A DNA stretch of 64,000 bases from Rhodospirillaceae bacterium (lineage in GTDB: Bacteria; Pseudomonadota; Alphaproteobacteria; UBA6615): NCBI GenBank assembly GCA_002724635.1, contig PBPM01000107.1:36560-100559 (forward strand). The letters are read 5' to 3'. Positions 9,981-21,057 of the stretch are shown one piece after another. Position numbers and translations under genes: made by a program. The notes below the pieces were generated by a model. The model worked only from the letters and a program-made list of their open reading frames with translations. It had not been told where the DNA came from and made no database searches. The number at the start of each line of letters is the position of its first letter. The first letter of the stretch is position 1.

Positions 9981-11017
9981 CCGGCGCGACGCGCCGGCGC
10001 AACCGCGCGACCCTGATCGGGCTGTCGGCGGTGGCGATCTGGTCTACGCTTGCCCTGTTCGGCGCACTTGCGGGACCCGTCCCGCCCTTCCAGCTGGTGG
10101 CGATGGCCTTCACAATCGTTTTCGCCCTGACCCTCGCAGCGTGGGCCGCGCGCGGCGAGGATCCGCGCACTCATCTGCGCCAGTCAGCCGCCGTCTGGAT
10201 TCTAGGGATCGCCGGCCTATTCGGTTACCACATGCTCTACTTCATCGGTATCCAGAACGCGCCCGCGGCCGACGCCAACCTGATCAACTATCTCTGGCCA
10301 ATGCTGATCGTACTCTTCTCAGCCTTGCTGCCCACCGATGCCGGGGTTGGGAGGCTGCGCTGGTTCCACCTCTCCGGCGCGACCTTCGGGCTCGCGGGGA
10401 CCGCGCTCATCGTGACCGATGGCAACGCGCTCACCTTCCACACGGAGTTTGTGATCGGCTACCTCGCCGCGATTGGTGCCGCACTCACTTGGTCGGGCTA
10501 CTCAGTCCTGTCGCGTCGCTTCGCCCATATCTCGACCGACGCCGTCGGCGTCTTCTGCGGCGGCACCGCGTTGCTTGCCTGGGTCGCCCACCTGCTGCTC
10601 GAGCCGACGGTTTGGCCAGCGTCAACAGTCGCCTGGCTCGCGGTCGTCGGACTCGGGCTTGGCCCCGTGGGTACCGCCTTCTTCGTCTGGGACCGGGGCG
10701 TGAAACATGGTGACTTGCGCGTACTGGGCGCCGGTGCCTATGCCGCGCCGCTGCTTTCGACAATCCTACTACTCTCGTTCGACCTCGCGGACGCATCCTC
10801 AACCCTCGTTCTCGCCTGTCTCCTGATTGTCGGCGGCGGATTGCTCGCCGGACGCGAATTGCTCGCTGACGCGACTAGGACGCCGACTGGGCGCTGGCGA
10901 AGGCGCGCATGTGGAACCCTGCCTGAGCGGGTTCATAGGCATACTTCCGGCCCACCGGGCAGGCGCGCCGCGCGGCACAGCCACGCGCCATGCAGTCGCC
11001 GCTGTCCGCCGAGGTGA
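9977..11017 (+). CDS. EamA/DMT family transporter (C-terminus possibly frameshifted)
   Basis: 10-TM hydrophobic pattern, EamA-like; TTG start overlapping upstream stop; last about 45 aa look non-native. Confidence 0.75.
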   Translation: MTGATRRRNRATLIGLSAVAIWSTLALFGALAGPVPPFQLVAMAFTIVFALTLAAWAARGEDPRTHLRQSAAVWILGIAGLFGYHMLYFIGIQNAPAADANLINYLWPMLIVLFSALLPTDAGVGRLRWFHLSGATFGLAGTALIVTDGNALTFHTEFVIGYLAAIGAALTWSGYSVLSRRFAHISTDAVGVFCGGTALLAWVAHLLLEPTVWPASTVAWLAVVGLGLGPVGTAFFVWDRGVKHGDLRVLGAGAYAAPLLSTILLLSFDLADASSTLVLACLLIVGGGLLAGRELLADATRTPTGRWRRRACGTLPERVHRHTSGPPGRRAARHSHAPCSRRCPPR

Positions 11018-11555
11018 TATGGTCCACGCAGACTGGCACGTCATAGCCATCGTCTGTGAAGGCATCCACAGGGCAGGCCGAGAGGCAGGGACGATCGACG
11101 CAGCTCTCGCAGGGCGCGGACTGGGTGTCCGGCAGCGACAGTTCGAGCCGTTCGGCAAATGCCAAAGCCCCGCGATAGCCATGCCACAAACCAAACTCTG
11201 GATGGATCAGCATACCCAGCGGGGACGAATGCACCGGCTCGGTACGCCGGGCCCAGCGCTGAAACGGCAAGTAGGGCGGGCCGTCGAACGGGAACAACGC
11301 TGCGGCGCCGAAGGTCTCTGCGACATTGCCCAGCACGTCGACGATCCACGCGTCGAGCGGGTTCGGCCCGTGGGCATATGCGTGACGCGCCGCGTCGAAC
11401 GCCACCCACATGGCGGGCCCCGCATTCCCGACGAGCACGAGCGAGCCCGGCGAGCCTGGCAGGCCGTCTTCAGATGTAGGATGGAATCCACCGCGCGCGA
11501 TCAGACCGTGCGCGGCGAGCTTAACATCAAGCGAATCGTAGGGAGTGGAAGCCAA
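10875..11555 (-). CDS. 4Fe-4S ferredoxin-type iron-sulfur protein
   Basis: CESCVDRPCLSACPVDAF cluster motif. Confidence 0.7.
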   Translation of the reverse strand: MASTPYDSLDVKLAAHGLIARGGFHPTSEDGLPGSPGSLVLVGNAGPAMWVAFDAARHAYAHGPNPLDAWIVDVLGNVAETFGAAALFPFDGPPYLPFQRWARRTEPVHSSPLGMLIHPEFGLWHGYRGALAFAERLELSLPDTQSAPCESCVDRPCLSACPVDAFTDDGYDVPVCVDHITSADSGDCMARGCAARRACPVGRKYAYEPAQAGFHMRAFASAQSAS

Positions 11556-11563
11556 GACGGCGC

Positions 11564-12598
11564 CTACTCCGCTGCGATAGACTTCTTCAGATAATCGCGG
11601 TCGAGCAGCTCGGCAATCTGAACCGCATTCAACGCCGCGCCCTTCCTTAGGTTGTCCGCGACCACCCAGATGTTTAGCCCGTTGTCTATGGTCGCGTCCT
11701 CGCGGATGCGGCTGACATAAACCGCATCCTCGCCAGCGGATTCGTCGGGCGTGACATAGCCCTCATCAGCCCGATGATCGATGACCGAGACCCCCGGCGC
11801 CTCGCGGAGGATGGCCCGAGCCTCCTTAGCCGTGACCCCGCGTGAGAACTGGATGTTCGCCGCCTCGGCGTGGCCGATGAAGACCGGCACGCGCACGCAG
11901 GTCGCGGTCACCTTGATAGCCGGATCGAGGATCTTCTTGGTCTCGACCGTCATCTTCCACTCTTCCTTGGTCGATCCGTCATCCATGAAAACGTCGATAT
12001 GGGGGATCACGTTGAAGGCGATCGGCTTGGTGAACTTCTTCGGCTCGACAGTATCATTCACATAGATGGCTCGGGTCTGGTTGAAGAGCTCGTCCATACC
12101 CTCCTTGCCCGCGCCCGACACCGATTGGTAGGTCGAAACTACCACACGCTCGATGCCGAAGGCGTCATGCAAGGGCTTCAGCGCGACGACCATCTGAATC
12201 GTCGAGCAGTTCGGATTGGCGATGATATTACGCCGGGTGTAGCCGGCCGCCGCCTCAGGGTTCACCTCGGGTACGATCAGCGGCACGTCCGGCTCCATGC
12301 GGAACTGGGACGTGTTGTCGATGACAATGCAGCCGACGGCCGCGGCCTTGGGCGCATAGGTTGCCGACACTCTGGAACCAGGCGAAAACAGGGCGATATC
12401 GGTCTCGGTGAAGTCGAAGGTGGCGAGGTCTTGAACTTTCAGGGTCTTCTCCTCACCGAACGACACTTCGCGCCCGACCGAGCGTTCACTCGCGAGTGCG
12501 ACTACCTCATCCGCTGGGAAAGCACGTTCGTCGAGCGTCTGCAGAATTTCGCGGCCGACATTTCCTGTCGCGCCAACAACCGCAACCTTGTAGCCCAT
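11564..12598 (-). CDS. asd: aspartate-semialdehyde dehydrogenase
   Basis: MGYKVAVVGATGNVGREILQTL, NPNCSTIQMV active-site Cys motif. Confidence 0.95.
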   Translation of the reverse strand: MGYKVAVVGATGNVGREILQTLDERAFPADEVVALASERSVGREVSFGEEKTLKVQDLATFDFTETDIALFSPGSRVSATYAPKAAAVGCIVIDNTSQFRMEPDVPLIVPEVNPEAAAGYTRRNIIANPNCSTIQMVVALKPLHDAFGIERVVVSTYQSVSGAGKEGMDELFNQTRAIYVNDTVEPKKFTKPIAFNVIPHIDVFMDDGSTKEEWKMTVETKKILDPAIKVTATCVRVPVFIGHAEAANIQFSRGVTAKEARAILREAPGVSVIDHRADEGYVTPDESAGEDAVYVSRIREDATIDNGLNIWVVADNLRKGAALNAVQIAELLDRDYLKKSIAAE

Positions 12599-12747
12599 GG
12601 GTCCTATCCTCTGATGCCCAGCCGCCATGGCCGGGTGGGGCGATGACATAAGCCCCAAGCAGCGGATTTGCAAGGATCGCGCACAGGAATCGCAACCCGT
12701 TTGCATCACCTTTGAAACAAGCACAACACCCAAACGGGTCAGCCCGC

Positions 12748-13551
12748 TCAGCGTTTCCGTGCGATGATGCTCACATAATTCATGTAGCCGTAGAAGCTGC
12801 CAGCCTCGATCCGGCGCCGCGCCTCGGACTCCAATGCTTTCGCCGCACCCTCATCGATTGCGCCCGCATCTTTCAGATAATGAGCGCCGCGAAGCGTCCA
12901 CCCGAGGGTGAGTACTGGGTCGTCAGTATCGAGGTGTCCGTGGCTACGGGCCGGTGACGGATCGAAGCCTGCATCGCGCAGCATCCAAGGCAACCGCCGC
13001 ACTAACCAGCGATCATGGACGTTGCCGTCAACAAAGGCGTCGATAGCGGCCTGCAGCGGGTCTTGTTCCAAGGTCGCCACCGACATAGTCGTAAAGTCGC
13101 CGTCGTAGATTGCCACGAACCCGCCGGGCTTGAGTACACGGTGCACCTCATTCAGGACACCCTCGGGGCCGGGCACATGGGTCAGCAGCGTGTGCAACAC
13201 TACGACATCGAAGCTTGCATCGTCGAAGGGCAGATCTCGGGCGTCCGCCTGCTCAAAAGAGACATTAGGCAGGTCTGCCGCCAGTTCCCGGCCGCGTTCC
13301 AGAAAGGGCGCAAGCTGGTCGACCCCGACAACCTCCCCAACCTCGGGGATCACCGCTATCACGCGCGACTGGGGGCCAGTGCCGCAGCCAACGTCGAGCA
13401 CGCGCGCGGCACTTGGGAATTCTATGTCGGCCAGATAGGATTGCAGTGCCGCGCCCTGTTGTGGCGTCGCCGCGCGGCGCTCTAAGCTCTCCTTCATCGC
13501 ATCAAGAACCTCATCCGGGATCGCATCCGGGTCTAAATAGATATCTGGCAC
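12748..13551 (-). CDS. class I SAM-dependent methyltransferase
   Basis: VLDVGCGTGPQSR motif I, DARDLPFDDASFDVVVLH, GGFVAIYDGD; GTG start. Confidence 0.85.
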   Translation of the reverse strand: MPDIYLDPDAIPDEVLDAMKESLERRAATPQQGAALQSYLADIEFPSAARVLDVGCGTGPQSRVIAVIPEVGEVVGVDQLAPFLERGRELAADLPNVSFEQADARDLPFDDASFDVVVLHTLLTHVPGPEGVLNEVHRVLKPGGFVAIYDGDFTTMSVATLEQDPLQAAIDAFVDGNVHDRWLVRRLPWMLRDAGFDPSPARSHGHLDTDDPVLTLGWTLRGAHYLKDAGAIDEGAAKALESEARRRIEAGSFYGYMNYVSIIARKR

Positions 13552-13598
13552 CGTCAACTCCTCGCCTTGTCGGCTTTCTATGTGCCAGAATTCGCGCC

Positions 13599-13964
13599 AT
13601 GACCGAACGGTTTTCGACCTACGCCGACTTCTGGCCCCATTATCTGCGCGAGCATGCACGGCCCCAGACGCGGGCGCTGCACTATGCCGGCAGCCTGACG
13701 GGATTGCTCCTGCTGGCTTTCGCCGTGGTCGTCGGCCCGAGGTGGCTGGCGCTCGTCGCGCTCGTCGTCGGCTACGGACCTGCCTGGGTCGCCCATCGCC
13801 TCATCGAGCGCAATCAGCCCACCACCTTTAGCCACCCGGTCTGGTCGCTGCTAAGCGATTTTCGGATGCTGCACCTTTGGATGACCGGTCGTCTCGGCGC
13901 CGAACTGGCGGGCGCGCTCGGCGCCACCGTCGCCGTGTCACGGGAGCCAACGGCTGAACGATGA
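13599..13964 (+). CDS. DUF962/Mpo1-like membrane protein
   Basis: FSTYADFWPHYLREHARPQTRALHYAGS plus two TM segments and FSHPVWSLLSDFRMLHLWMTG. Confidence 0.75.
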   Translation: MTERFSTYADFWPHYLREHARPQTRALHYAGSLTGLLLLAFAVVVGPRWLALVALVVGYGPAWVAHRLIERNQPTTFSHPVWSLLSDFRMLHLWMTGRLGAELAGALGATVAVSREPTAER

Positions 13965-14359
13965 GGTCCCGTTTGCTATTCGGGCTGTTCCTGCTCGCGG
14001 CCTGCGCCGGCGGCCCGCCAGACAACCCGATAATTGGCGACTGGCATTTGGCGACGCCGTCCGGCCTGCAGTGGCACGGAAATATCATCGGCTTTCGCGA
14101 CGACTGCCTGATCGTTCGCGGCGATCTCGTGAGCGCCTGGGTTGCCCGGCCGGTAATATTCGAGGAGGGGATCGACGGCACCTTCGTCTGGTACGGGCCG
14201 CCGGCCGCCGCCGATCTGCGTTCAAACCACGCAGCCGCGCGAGTGATCTTCATCTCGCCCGACCGCATCCAAGTCTTCTGGCCGCACGGAGATGAAGCAA
14301 ACTATCTGCGCGCACTCGGGCCCGCACGGACCGACAACCGAGATTGCCGGACGCCCTAG
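13961..14359 (+). CDS. hypothetical lipoprotein
   Basis: Signal/lipobox LLFGLFLLAACAGG; overlaps upstream stop. Confidence 0.6.
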   Translation: MRSRLLFGLFLLAACAGGPPDNPIIGDWHLATPSGLQWHGNIIGFRDDCLIVRGDLVSAWVARPVIFEEGIDGTFVWYGPPAAADLRSNHAAARVIFISPDRIQVFWPHGDEANYLRALGPARTDNRDCRTP

Positions 14360-14385
14360 GCTGGGTTCTCGAGAAATCGGGAGCG

Positions 14386-14676
14386 TCAGCTTCCCGAGCG
14401 GGACGGCGGAAACACCACCGGCGACTGGGCTGCTTGCGGGCGGCTCTTCGCACCGGCGAGCGCGTAATCCAGCAGCGCGTTGATCCGGGCCTTCGTCTCG
14501 GCCTTGCGGTCGGCCGCACGCTTCTCTATCGCGGCCAGCAGCGCCTGACTGAATCCGCACTGGTGGTCGACCTGACTGCCATGCGCGCTGCCGGTCGAGG
14601 CCTCGACAACCTGCTGGGCATGCGCGGGCGCCACAATTAGTGTGGCCAGCAAGATCGCCGGAAAAATAGAGCGCAT
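14386..14676 (-). CDS. hypothetical secreted protein
   Basis: Signal peptide MRSIFPAILLATLIVAPAHAQQ. Confidence 0.5.
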   Translation of the reverse strand: MRSIFPAILLATLIVAPAHAQQVVEASTGSAHGSQVDHQCGFSQALLAAIEKRAADRKAETKARINALLDYALAGAKSRPQAAQSPVVFPPSRSGS

Positions 14677-14743
14677 TTAGTCGTCTCCGTATTCAACCAA
14701 GAAAGGCTAGCCCCCGCGCCACGCGGCGTCAATTCGGACCCGC

Positions 14744-15856
14744 TCAGTCCGTCAGCCGGTCGAGTTCGGCCAGCAGATAATTGCCCATCTCCTCGGTTGA
14801 GACCGGGGTGCAGCCATCCTGCATGATATCCGCGGTGCGGACGCCCTCATTCAACACATTCTGCGCCGCCTGCTCGACTAGGTCTGCCTCGCGGCCTAGG
14901 TCGTAGGAGTAGCGCAGCATCATGCCGAACGACAAAAGCATGGCGATCGGGTTCGCTTTGCCCTCGCCGGCGATGTCGGGGGCCGAGCCGTGAACCGGCT
15001 CATACATGGCCTTTCGTGAACCCGTGACCGGGTCCGGCGCGCCTAGGCTCGCCGAGGGCAGCATGCCCAGCGAACCGGTCATCATCGCCGCCTCGTCCGA
15101 CAGGATGTCGCCGAACAGGTTGTCGGTGACGATCACATCGAACTGGTGCGGGTAGCGGATCAGTTGCATGGCGCAGTTGTCGGCCAAGATGTGGTGGAAC
15201 TCGACATCGGGATATTCCTTGGCGACCTCGGCCGAGACCTTGCGCCAGAACACGCCAGTCTCCATGACGTTTGACTTCTCTGCGCAGTGCACCTTGTTTT
15301 TGCGCTTGCGTGCCAGCTCGAAGGCCACCCGGCAGATCCGAACGATCTCCTCCTCGGTATAAGCTTGGGTATCAACCACCCGCACGGTGCCATCATCCAA
15401 GGTCTGCTCGCCCTTGGGCTCGCCAAAATACACGCCGGAGGTCAGCTCGCGCAGGATCATGATGTCGAGCCCCTTCACCACCTCCGGCTTCAGGGTCGAG
15501 GCCTCGACCATGGCGTCCATCACCACCGCAGGGCGGAGGTTCGCAAACAGATCGAGATCCTTGCGCAGGCGCAGCAGTCCGGCCTCGGGCCGGTGCTCGC
15601 GGGGTACGTTGTCCCATTTGGGACCACCGACAGCGCCGAAAAGGACGGCGTCGAGGTTCAGGGCCTTCTCCATGGTCTCGTCCTGAATCGAGACCCCGTG
15701 GGCGTCGTAGCACGCGCCACCGACCGGCGCTTCTTCGACCTCGAAGCGGACCGCTTCCTTCGCCTCAAACCTGCCCATCACGCGGCGGACCTGTTCCATC
15801 ACCTCGGGCCCGATGCCGTCACCCGGCAGGACCAGCACGCTCTTGTTGGCGGCCAT
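14744..15856 (-). CDS. leuB: 3-isopropylmalate dehydrogenase
   Basis: [39 protein letters not shown]. Confidence 0.97.
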   Translation of the reverse strand: MAANKSVLVLPGDGIGPEVMEQVRRVMGRFEAKEAVRFEVEEAPVGGACYDAHGVSIQDETMEKALNLDAVLFGAVGGPKWDNVPREHRPEAGLLRLRKDLDLFANLRPAVVMDAMVEASTLKPEVVKGLDIMILRELTSGVYFGEPKGEQTLDDGTVRVVDTQAYTEEEIVRICRVAFELARKRKNKVHCAEKSNVMETGVFWRKVSAEVAKEYPDVEFHHILADNCAMQLIRYPHQFDVIVTDNLFGDILSDEAAMMTGSLGMLPSASLGAPDPVTGSRKAMYEPVHGSAPDIAGEGKANPIAMLLSFGMMLRYSYDLGREADLVEQAAQNVLNEGVRTADIMQDGCTPVSTEEMGNYLLAELDRLTD

Positions 15857-16005
15857 TTCTATATCCTTTGTGTCGCTTATTCCGAATGTTTCGGGACGGC
15901 CCGCCTTTTTCCGAACCGGCCCTCCTCAGCACGGGGAAGTTGAATAACAAAACCTTATTCTGGGGAGACCGCGCAGCGATCGTCTGGAAGGGTGCATTTG
16001 AATCC

Positions 16006-16626
16006 CTACGACGCGTCCCGGTAGAGCCAAGGCTGCTGGCTGCGCTGTCCGCCCTCGAACCCATCGATTTCCTTGCTACGCTGCATGGTCAGCCCGATAT
16101 CATCGAGCCCCTCGAGCAGGCAGTGCTTGAGGAAGGGGTCGAGGTCAAACGGATAGACGATGCCGTTGGGCGCGTGGATCTCCTGCTTCTCCAGGTCGAC
16201 TGTAATCTCGGGATTTTCCGGGTCGCTCGCCACAGATAACAGGACGTCGATCTGCTCCTGCGTTAGCTTGATCAGCAGCATGCCGTTCTTGAAGCTGTTG
16301 TTGTAGAAGATGTCGGCGAAGGTCGGTGCGATCACGACCTTGATGCCGAAATCCTGTAGGGCCCAGGGCGCGTGCTCGCGCGACGAACCGCAGCCGAAAT
16401 TATCGCCCGCGATCAGGATCTCCGCATTCGTATAGGGCGCCCGGTCGAGGATGAAGTCGTCGCGCGGCGTGCCGTCGTCGTTAGTCCGCATCTCGTAGAA
16501 CAGGCCCTTGCCGAGCCCCGTGCGCGCGATGGTCTTGAGGAACTGTTTCGGAATGATCTTGTCCGTGTCAACATTAACCATCGGCAGGGGTGCGGCCACG
16601 CCGGTCACCTTGTTAAACTTTTTCAT
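16006..16626 (-). CDS. leuD: 3-isopropylmalate dehydratase small subunit
   Basis: [28 protein letters not shown]. Confidence 0.97.
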   Translation of the reverse strand: MKKFNKVTGVAAPLPMVNVDTDKIIPKQFLKTIARTGLGKGLFYEMRTNDDGTPRDDFILDRAPYTNAEILIAGDNFGCGSSREHAPWALQDFGIKVVIAPTFADIFYNNSFKNGMLLIKLTQEQIDVLLSVASDPENPEITVDLEKQEIHAPNGIVYPFDLDPFLKHCLLEGLDDIGLTMQRSKEIDGFEGGQRSQQPWLYRDAS

Positions 16627-16635
16627 TCCCAACTC

Positions 16636-17091
16636 CTAACGTTTGAGCACGAGGCACCCGGCCAGCATGTCATGCAAGCCTTGGTGCCGAGGCGGAAAGA
16701 TCGCCATGAGATAGCCGACAAAGAAGATCGCCGTCGACAAAAGTTTGAACCAGTGACGCACGCTGGCGCGCAGGAAGCTGACGCGGACACCGCGGAGATC
16801 TGTGACGTAAAGCCCCATGAAGGCCTTGCCCACACTCGCCTGCATGGGGCTCGATTCCATGGCGGCGAAGTAGATCCAAGCCGCGAACATAGTGATCGAG
16901 ATAAGCACATGCGGGATAGTCGTATTGGCAAGATCTTCGGGTGTCGCGGCCAGGAACGAGATACCAAGTAGCGCCGACACCAGCCATGCGAATATCCAGA
17001 CTATGCCCAAGTCGATCAGCGCGGCGACGACCCGCAGAAGAAAGCCCGCGTGCCGCATCGGCATGACATCACTGGCGGATGGATGGGGCAT
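16636..17091 (-). CDS. RDD family membrane protein
   Basis: AGFLLRVVAALIDLGIVWI, ASVGKAFMGLYVTDLRG. Confidence 0.85.
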   Translation of the reverse strand: MPHPSASDVMPMRHAGFLLRVVAALIDLGIVWIFAWLVSALLGISFLAATPEDLANTTIPHVLISITMFAAWIYFAAMESSPMQASVGKAFMGLYVTDLRGVRVSFLRASVRHWFKLLSTAIFFVGYLMAIFPPRHQGLHDMLAGCLVLKR

Positions 17092-17099
17092 ACGTCTTG

Positions 17100-18512
17100 C
17101 TAGGCGTCGAGGTCGCGCACGTCGGTGAGCTTGCCGGTGACCGCGGCGGCGGCGGCCATGGCGGGGCTAACGAGATGCGTGCGCCCGCCGCGGCCCTGGC
17201 GACCCTCGAAGTTGCGGTTTGAGGTCGAGGCGCAGCGCTCTCCCGGCGCCAGCTTGTCGGCGTTCATAGCCAGACACATGGAGCAGCCCGGTTCGCGCCA
17301 GTCAAAGCCCGCCGCGACCAGGATCTTGTCGATCCCCTCGGCCTCGGCCTGTTCCTTAACCAAGCCCGAGCCCGGCACAACCATCGCATGCACGCGGTCG
17401 GAGACCCTGCGGCCCTCAGCGATCTGAGCGACTGCCCGCAGGTCCTCGATCCGGCCATTGGTACACGAACCAATGAACACCTTGTCGACCGCCACGTCGG
17501 CCATCCGGGTGCCCGGCGCGAGCTTCATATATTCTAGCGAGCGCTCCCAGGCCTGACGCTGGTTATCATCGCGCGCATCATTCTCCGGGTCCGGCACCTC
17601 GCCGGTGATCGGCACCACATTCTCCGGGCTTGTACCCCAGGTCACCTGCGGCGGGATATCCGGCGCCGACAGGCGGATTTCCTTGTCATAGACAGCGTCT
17701 AGGTCGCTGGGCAACGTTCGCCAATAGGCCTCGGCCGCCTCCCACGCAGCCCCCTTGGGCGCCATGGGTAGCCCCTTCAGATACGCGTAGGTGGTATCGT
17801 CGGGTGCCACTAGGCCGGCGCGCGCGCCTCCCTCGATCGACATGTTGCACATGGTCATGCGGCCTTCCATCGACAGCGCCTGCACCGCATCACCCGCATA
17901 CTCGATAACGTGTCCTGTGCCGCCGGCCGTGCCGATGGCACCAATGATCGCCAAGATCATGTCCTTGGCCGTCACGCCGAGCGACAACTCACCTCCCACG
18001 GCGACCCGGAAGTTGTCGGCCGGGCGTTGCAACAGTGTCTGGGTGGCGAGCACATGCTCGACCTCGGAGGTGCCGATGCCAAAAGCAAGCGATCCGAAGG
18101 CACCGTGGGTAGCGGTGTGACTGTCGCCGCAAACGATGGTCGTCCCCGGGAGGGTAAAGCCCTGCTCCGGGCCGATGATATGGACGATGCCCTGACGGAT
18201 GTCGTCCATATCGAACAGCTCGATCCCGAACTCCTCGCAATTCTTCGTCAGGGTATCAACTTGGACACGCGAATCCTCATCGTCGATACCGCCGCTGCGG
18301 TCGGTGGTCGGCACATTGTGGTCCGCGACCGCGAGAGTGGCGTCGGGCCGCCGAACCGTCCGGCCGGTCATGCGCAGTCCCTCGAAGGCCTGCGGGCTTG
18401 TCACCTCATGCACCAGGTGCCGGTCGATATAGATCAGGCAGGTCCCGTCGTCCTGGGTCTCCACCAGATGGGAGTCCCAGATTTTGTCGAACAGTGTTTT
18501 TGGCTGAGCCAT
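17100..18512 (-). CDS. leuC: 3-isopropylmalate dehydratase large subunit
   Basis: [49 protein letters not shown]. Confidence 0.97.
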   Translation of the reverse strand: MAQPKTLFDKIWDSHLVETQDDGTCLIYIDRHLVHEVTSPQAFEGLRMTGRTVRRPDATLAVADHNVPTTDRSGGIDDEDSRVQVDTLTKNCEEFGIELFDMDDIRQGIVHIIGPEQGFTLPGTTIVCGDSHTATHGAFGSLAFGIGTSEVEHVLATQTLLQRPADNFRVAVGGELSLGVTAKDMILAIIGAIGTAGGTGHVIEYAGDAVQALSMEGRMTMCNMSIEGGARAGLVAPDDTTYAYLKGLPMAPKGAAWEAAEAYWRTLPSDLDAVYDKEIRLSAPDIPPQVTWGTSPENVVPITGEVPDPENDARDDNQRQAWERSLEYMKLAPGTRMADVAVDKVFIGSCTNGRIEDLRAVAQIAEGRRVSDRVHAMVVPGSGLVKEQAEAEGIDKILVAAGFDWREPGCSMCLAMNADKLAPGERCASTSNRNFEGRQGRGGRTHLVSPAMAAAAAVTGKLTDVRDLDA

Positions 18513-18531
18513 GATTCTCGTCTCTCGCTAA

Positions 18532-18566
18532 GAAAAACGCCCCGCGCGCGTATGCTCCGGGGCGTT
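18532..18566 (-). terminator. intrinsic terminator downstream of rplS
   Basis: Minus strand: ACGCCCC-15 nt loop-GGGGCGT followed by TTTTTCTT. Confidence 0.75.
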
Positions 18567-18604
18567 GCCTCGATAACGTCGGTGCATCTGCCCGAGCATG
18601 ACAC

Positions 18605-19096
18605 CTATTCCGTCTTGGCGTCCGCCTCGGGTGATTCGGTGGTGGCAGCCTCAACCGGCGCCGCGACTGGATCGTCCGGACGTTCGGACGTACCAGTCTC
18701 GGGTATGGCGACGTCGCCGCGCCGGGTCATGCCGCGGCCCGTGGTGCGCTCGGAGATACGTGCACGCTTGCCCGTGCGGCCGCGCAGGTAATAGAGCTTC
18801 GCCCGACGAACCTTGCCGCGCCGCACCACGTCGATGGAATCGACCCGCGGACCGTAGAGCGGGAACACGCGCTCGACGCCCTCGCCAAACGAAATCTTGC
18901 GCACCGTGAAGGACGAGTTGATTCCGTCGCTCTTGGTGGCGATGCAGACACCCTCATAGGCTTGGATACGTTCACGCTCACCCTCAACGACGCGCACATT
19001 GACTCGCACGGTGTCACCGGGCCCAAAGTCCGGCACGTCCCGTTCGGCCTGCAGCTTCGTTAACTGGTCGGCTTCGAATTTCTCAAGCGTATTCAT
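18605..19096 (-). CDS. rplS: 50S ribosomal protein L19
   Basis: [30 protein letters not shown]...[42 protein letters not shown]. Confidence 0.98.
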   Translation of the reverse strand: MNTLEKFEADQLTKLQAERDVPDFGPGDTVRVNVRVVEGERERIQAYEGVCIATKSDGINSSFTVRKISFGEGVERVFPLYGPRVDSIDVVRRGKVRRAKLYYLRGRTGKRARISERTTGRGMTRRGDVAIPETGTSERPDDPVAAPVEAATTESPEADAKTE

Positions 19097-19833
19097 CGCC
19101 TCTGTCCTTCATCTTTCTTCGCCACGTAGTGCTGCCAGAGATCCGGCCGCCGTTCGCGGGTTGCCTGTTCTGCCTGCGTCTTCCGCCATTCCGAGATCCG
19201 CCCGTGATGGCCAGATGTCAGAATTTCGGGAACCTTGCGTTCCTGTCCCTGCCGATCAACCCAGTCGGCCGGCCTAGTGTAATGCGGATACTCGAGAAGT
19301 CCGCGTTCAAAACTCTCTTCCGACAGCGATTCCACCGCACCCATTACACCCGGCAACAACCGAATTACCGCATCGAGCAACACAAGCGCCGCCGGCTCGC
19401 CGCCGGAAAGCACATAGTCGCCGACGCTGACTTCCTCGGCCTGCCATGCGTCGAGCACACGCTGATCAACACCTTCGTAGCGGCCACAAAGCAATATTAC
19501 GCCGGGGCCGTCCGCCAAGTCCCGGACACGAGCCTGATCCAGAGGACGACCGCGGGGCGTGAGATAGATGATCGGCCGCTTATCGTCAACTGGATTGACG
19601 GCTATGCGAAGCGCTGAGTCGACGATATCCGGGCGCATCACCATCCCCGCGCCGCCGCCGAAAGGCTCATCGTCGACGCTGCCATGCCGGTCTACCGCCT
19701 CGGCCCGGATATCCTGAACGTCAAGCCGCCAAGTTCCCTCGTCAAGCGCTTTTCCCGCCAAGGACTGCCCGAGCGACCCGGGAAACATCTCGGGAAACAG
19801 GGTTAACAAAGTAGCGGCCCAGGCGTCAGCCAT
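19093..19833 (-). CDS. trmD: tRNA (guanine37-N1)-methyltransferase
   Basis: [48 protein letters not shown]. Confidence 0.98.
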   Translation of the reverse strand: MADAWAATLLTLFPEMFPGSLGQSLAGKALDEGTWRLDVQDIRAEAVDRHGSVDDEPFGGGAGMVMRPDIVDSALRIAVNPVDDKRPIIYLTPRGRPLDQARVRDLADGPGVILLCGRYEGVDQRVLDAWQAEEVSVGDYVLSGGEPAALVLLDAVIRLLPGVMGAVESLSEESFERGLLEYPHYTRPADWVDRQGQERKVPEILTSGHHGRISEWRKTQAEQATRERRPDLWQHYVAKKDEGQRR

Positions 19834-20422
19834 CGGTATCCTCGCGCCTGTCCCACGGGCCCGCCTTGTCGTTCGGTCCGCCGGACCACAGCATGGCCGC
19901 AGATTCTACCGTCACGCGCCTTGCCAAAAGGTTAATTTCCGGCACCGCAACCCGGGTAAAGGCTACCGTGCCCAGCCGGCCCGCATCGTCGACAACCTCA
20001 AGCATGTCACCGCCGCCGAAATTGTGCAGCGCCCGCACTGTGCCCAGCGCTTTGCCGTCGCTCGAGACGACATCGAGGCCCAGCAGGTCCGCATTGTAGA
20101 ATTCGTCCGCATCGGGTTCAGGTAGCCTTGCACGCGGCACATAGAAATGCTCGCCCTTGAGCGCCTCGGCAACGTCTCGATTCGCCACGCCCTCGATATG
20201 GACGAGTATCTGCCCCTTGCCCGTGCGGTTCCGCACCTTCAGGTCATACTCCCGCGTCCCGTCCTCGCTCTGCACCGGCCCGTAAGCACCGACGTCTTCC
20301 GGTACCTCCGTGAACGTACGGACGCGCAGCAGTCCATGCAGGCCGTGCGCGCCAGTCACCACGCCAAGGCAGATACGCACAGCCCCCTGATTTTCCGATT
20401 CGTAATCCATATCGGCAACCAT
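19826..20422 (-). CDS. rimM: ribosome maturation factor RimM
   Basis: [26 protein letters not shown]-barrel C-terminus; operon context. Confidence 0.95.
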   Translation of the reverse strand: MVADMDYESENQGAVRICLGVVTGAHGLHGLLRVRTFTEVPEDVGAYGPVQSEDGTREYDLKVRNRTGKGQILVHIEGVANRDVAEALKGEHFYVPRARLPEPDADEFYNADLLGLDVVSSDGKALGTVRALHNFGGGDMLEVVDDAGRLGTVAFTRVAVPEINLLARRVTVESAAMLWSGGPNDKAGPWDRREDTDG

Positions 20423-20505
20423 CTCCGGTCCGCTGCCCGGGCCCGTCCTAAAGACGGTCGGGCCGGCACCCGCCGGAGCGGGTGCCAGAAATTCATGCAG
20501 CCCGG

Positions 20506-21009
20506 TCAGGATTTTTCCTCGTCACCCTCTACGTCGCCTGCCTCGGCAGTGGTGTCCTCGACGGGCGCCTCTTCGACAGATGCTTCCTCGGCCGGGGCAT
20601 CTTCGACAGACGTTTCCTCGGCGGCGACCTCCCCCTCGGCCGGCGCCTCGGCAGCAGCCACTGCGGCGGCTTCGACCGCCTCTGCCGCAGCCGCAGCGCG
20701 CTCCTGTGCCTTCGCCTTGGGCAGGTGCTGCTTCAACTGCTCGCGACGTGCCGGCAGCTCCATCAGGCTCTCGCCGGCCAGAAACTTGGCTACACGGTCC
20801 GACGGCTGGGCGCCGACGCTGAGCCAATGCTTGGCACGGTCCACGTCGAAGGCCACCCGGTTCGGGTCGTCCTTAGGCAGCATCGGGTTGTAGTGGCCGA
20901 TGCGCTCGATGAAGCGGCCGTCGCGCGCGCGCCGCGAGTCCGCGACCACGATCCGGTAGAAGGGCCGCTTTTTGGCGCCACCGCGCGCCAGGCGAATACG
21001 TAGAGACAT
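20506..21009 (-). CDS. rpsP: 30S ribosomal protein S16, with Ala/Glu-rich C-terminal extension
   Basis: [42 protein letters not shown]. Confidence 0.97.
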   Translation of the reverse strand: MSLRIRLARGGAKKRPFYRIVVADSRRARDGRFIERIGHYNPMLPKDDPNRVAFDVDRAKHWLSVGAQPSDRVAKFLAGESLMELPARREQLKQHLPKAKAQERAAAAAEAVEAAAVAAAEAPAEGEVAAEETSVEDAPAEEASVEEAPVEDTTAEAGDVEGDEEKS

Positions 21010-21057
21010 GTTCAGGTTTTCCTTTGGGTTTGCGTGTTGTGTTTTTGTTGTCGTGTT

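Noticed and set aside
11870-12646. 258-aa plus-strand ORF
   Set aside because: Shadow of asd
17910-18791. 293-aa plus-strand ORF
   Set aside because: Shadow of leuC/rplS
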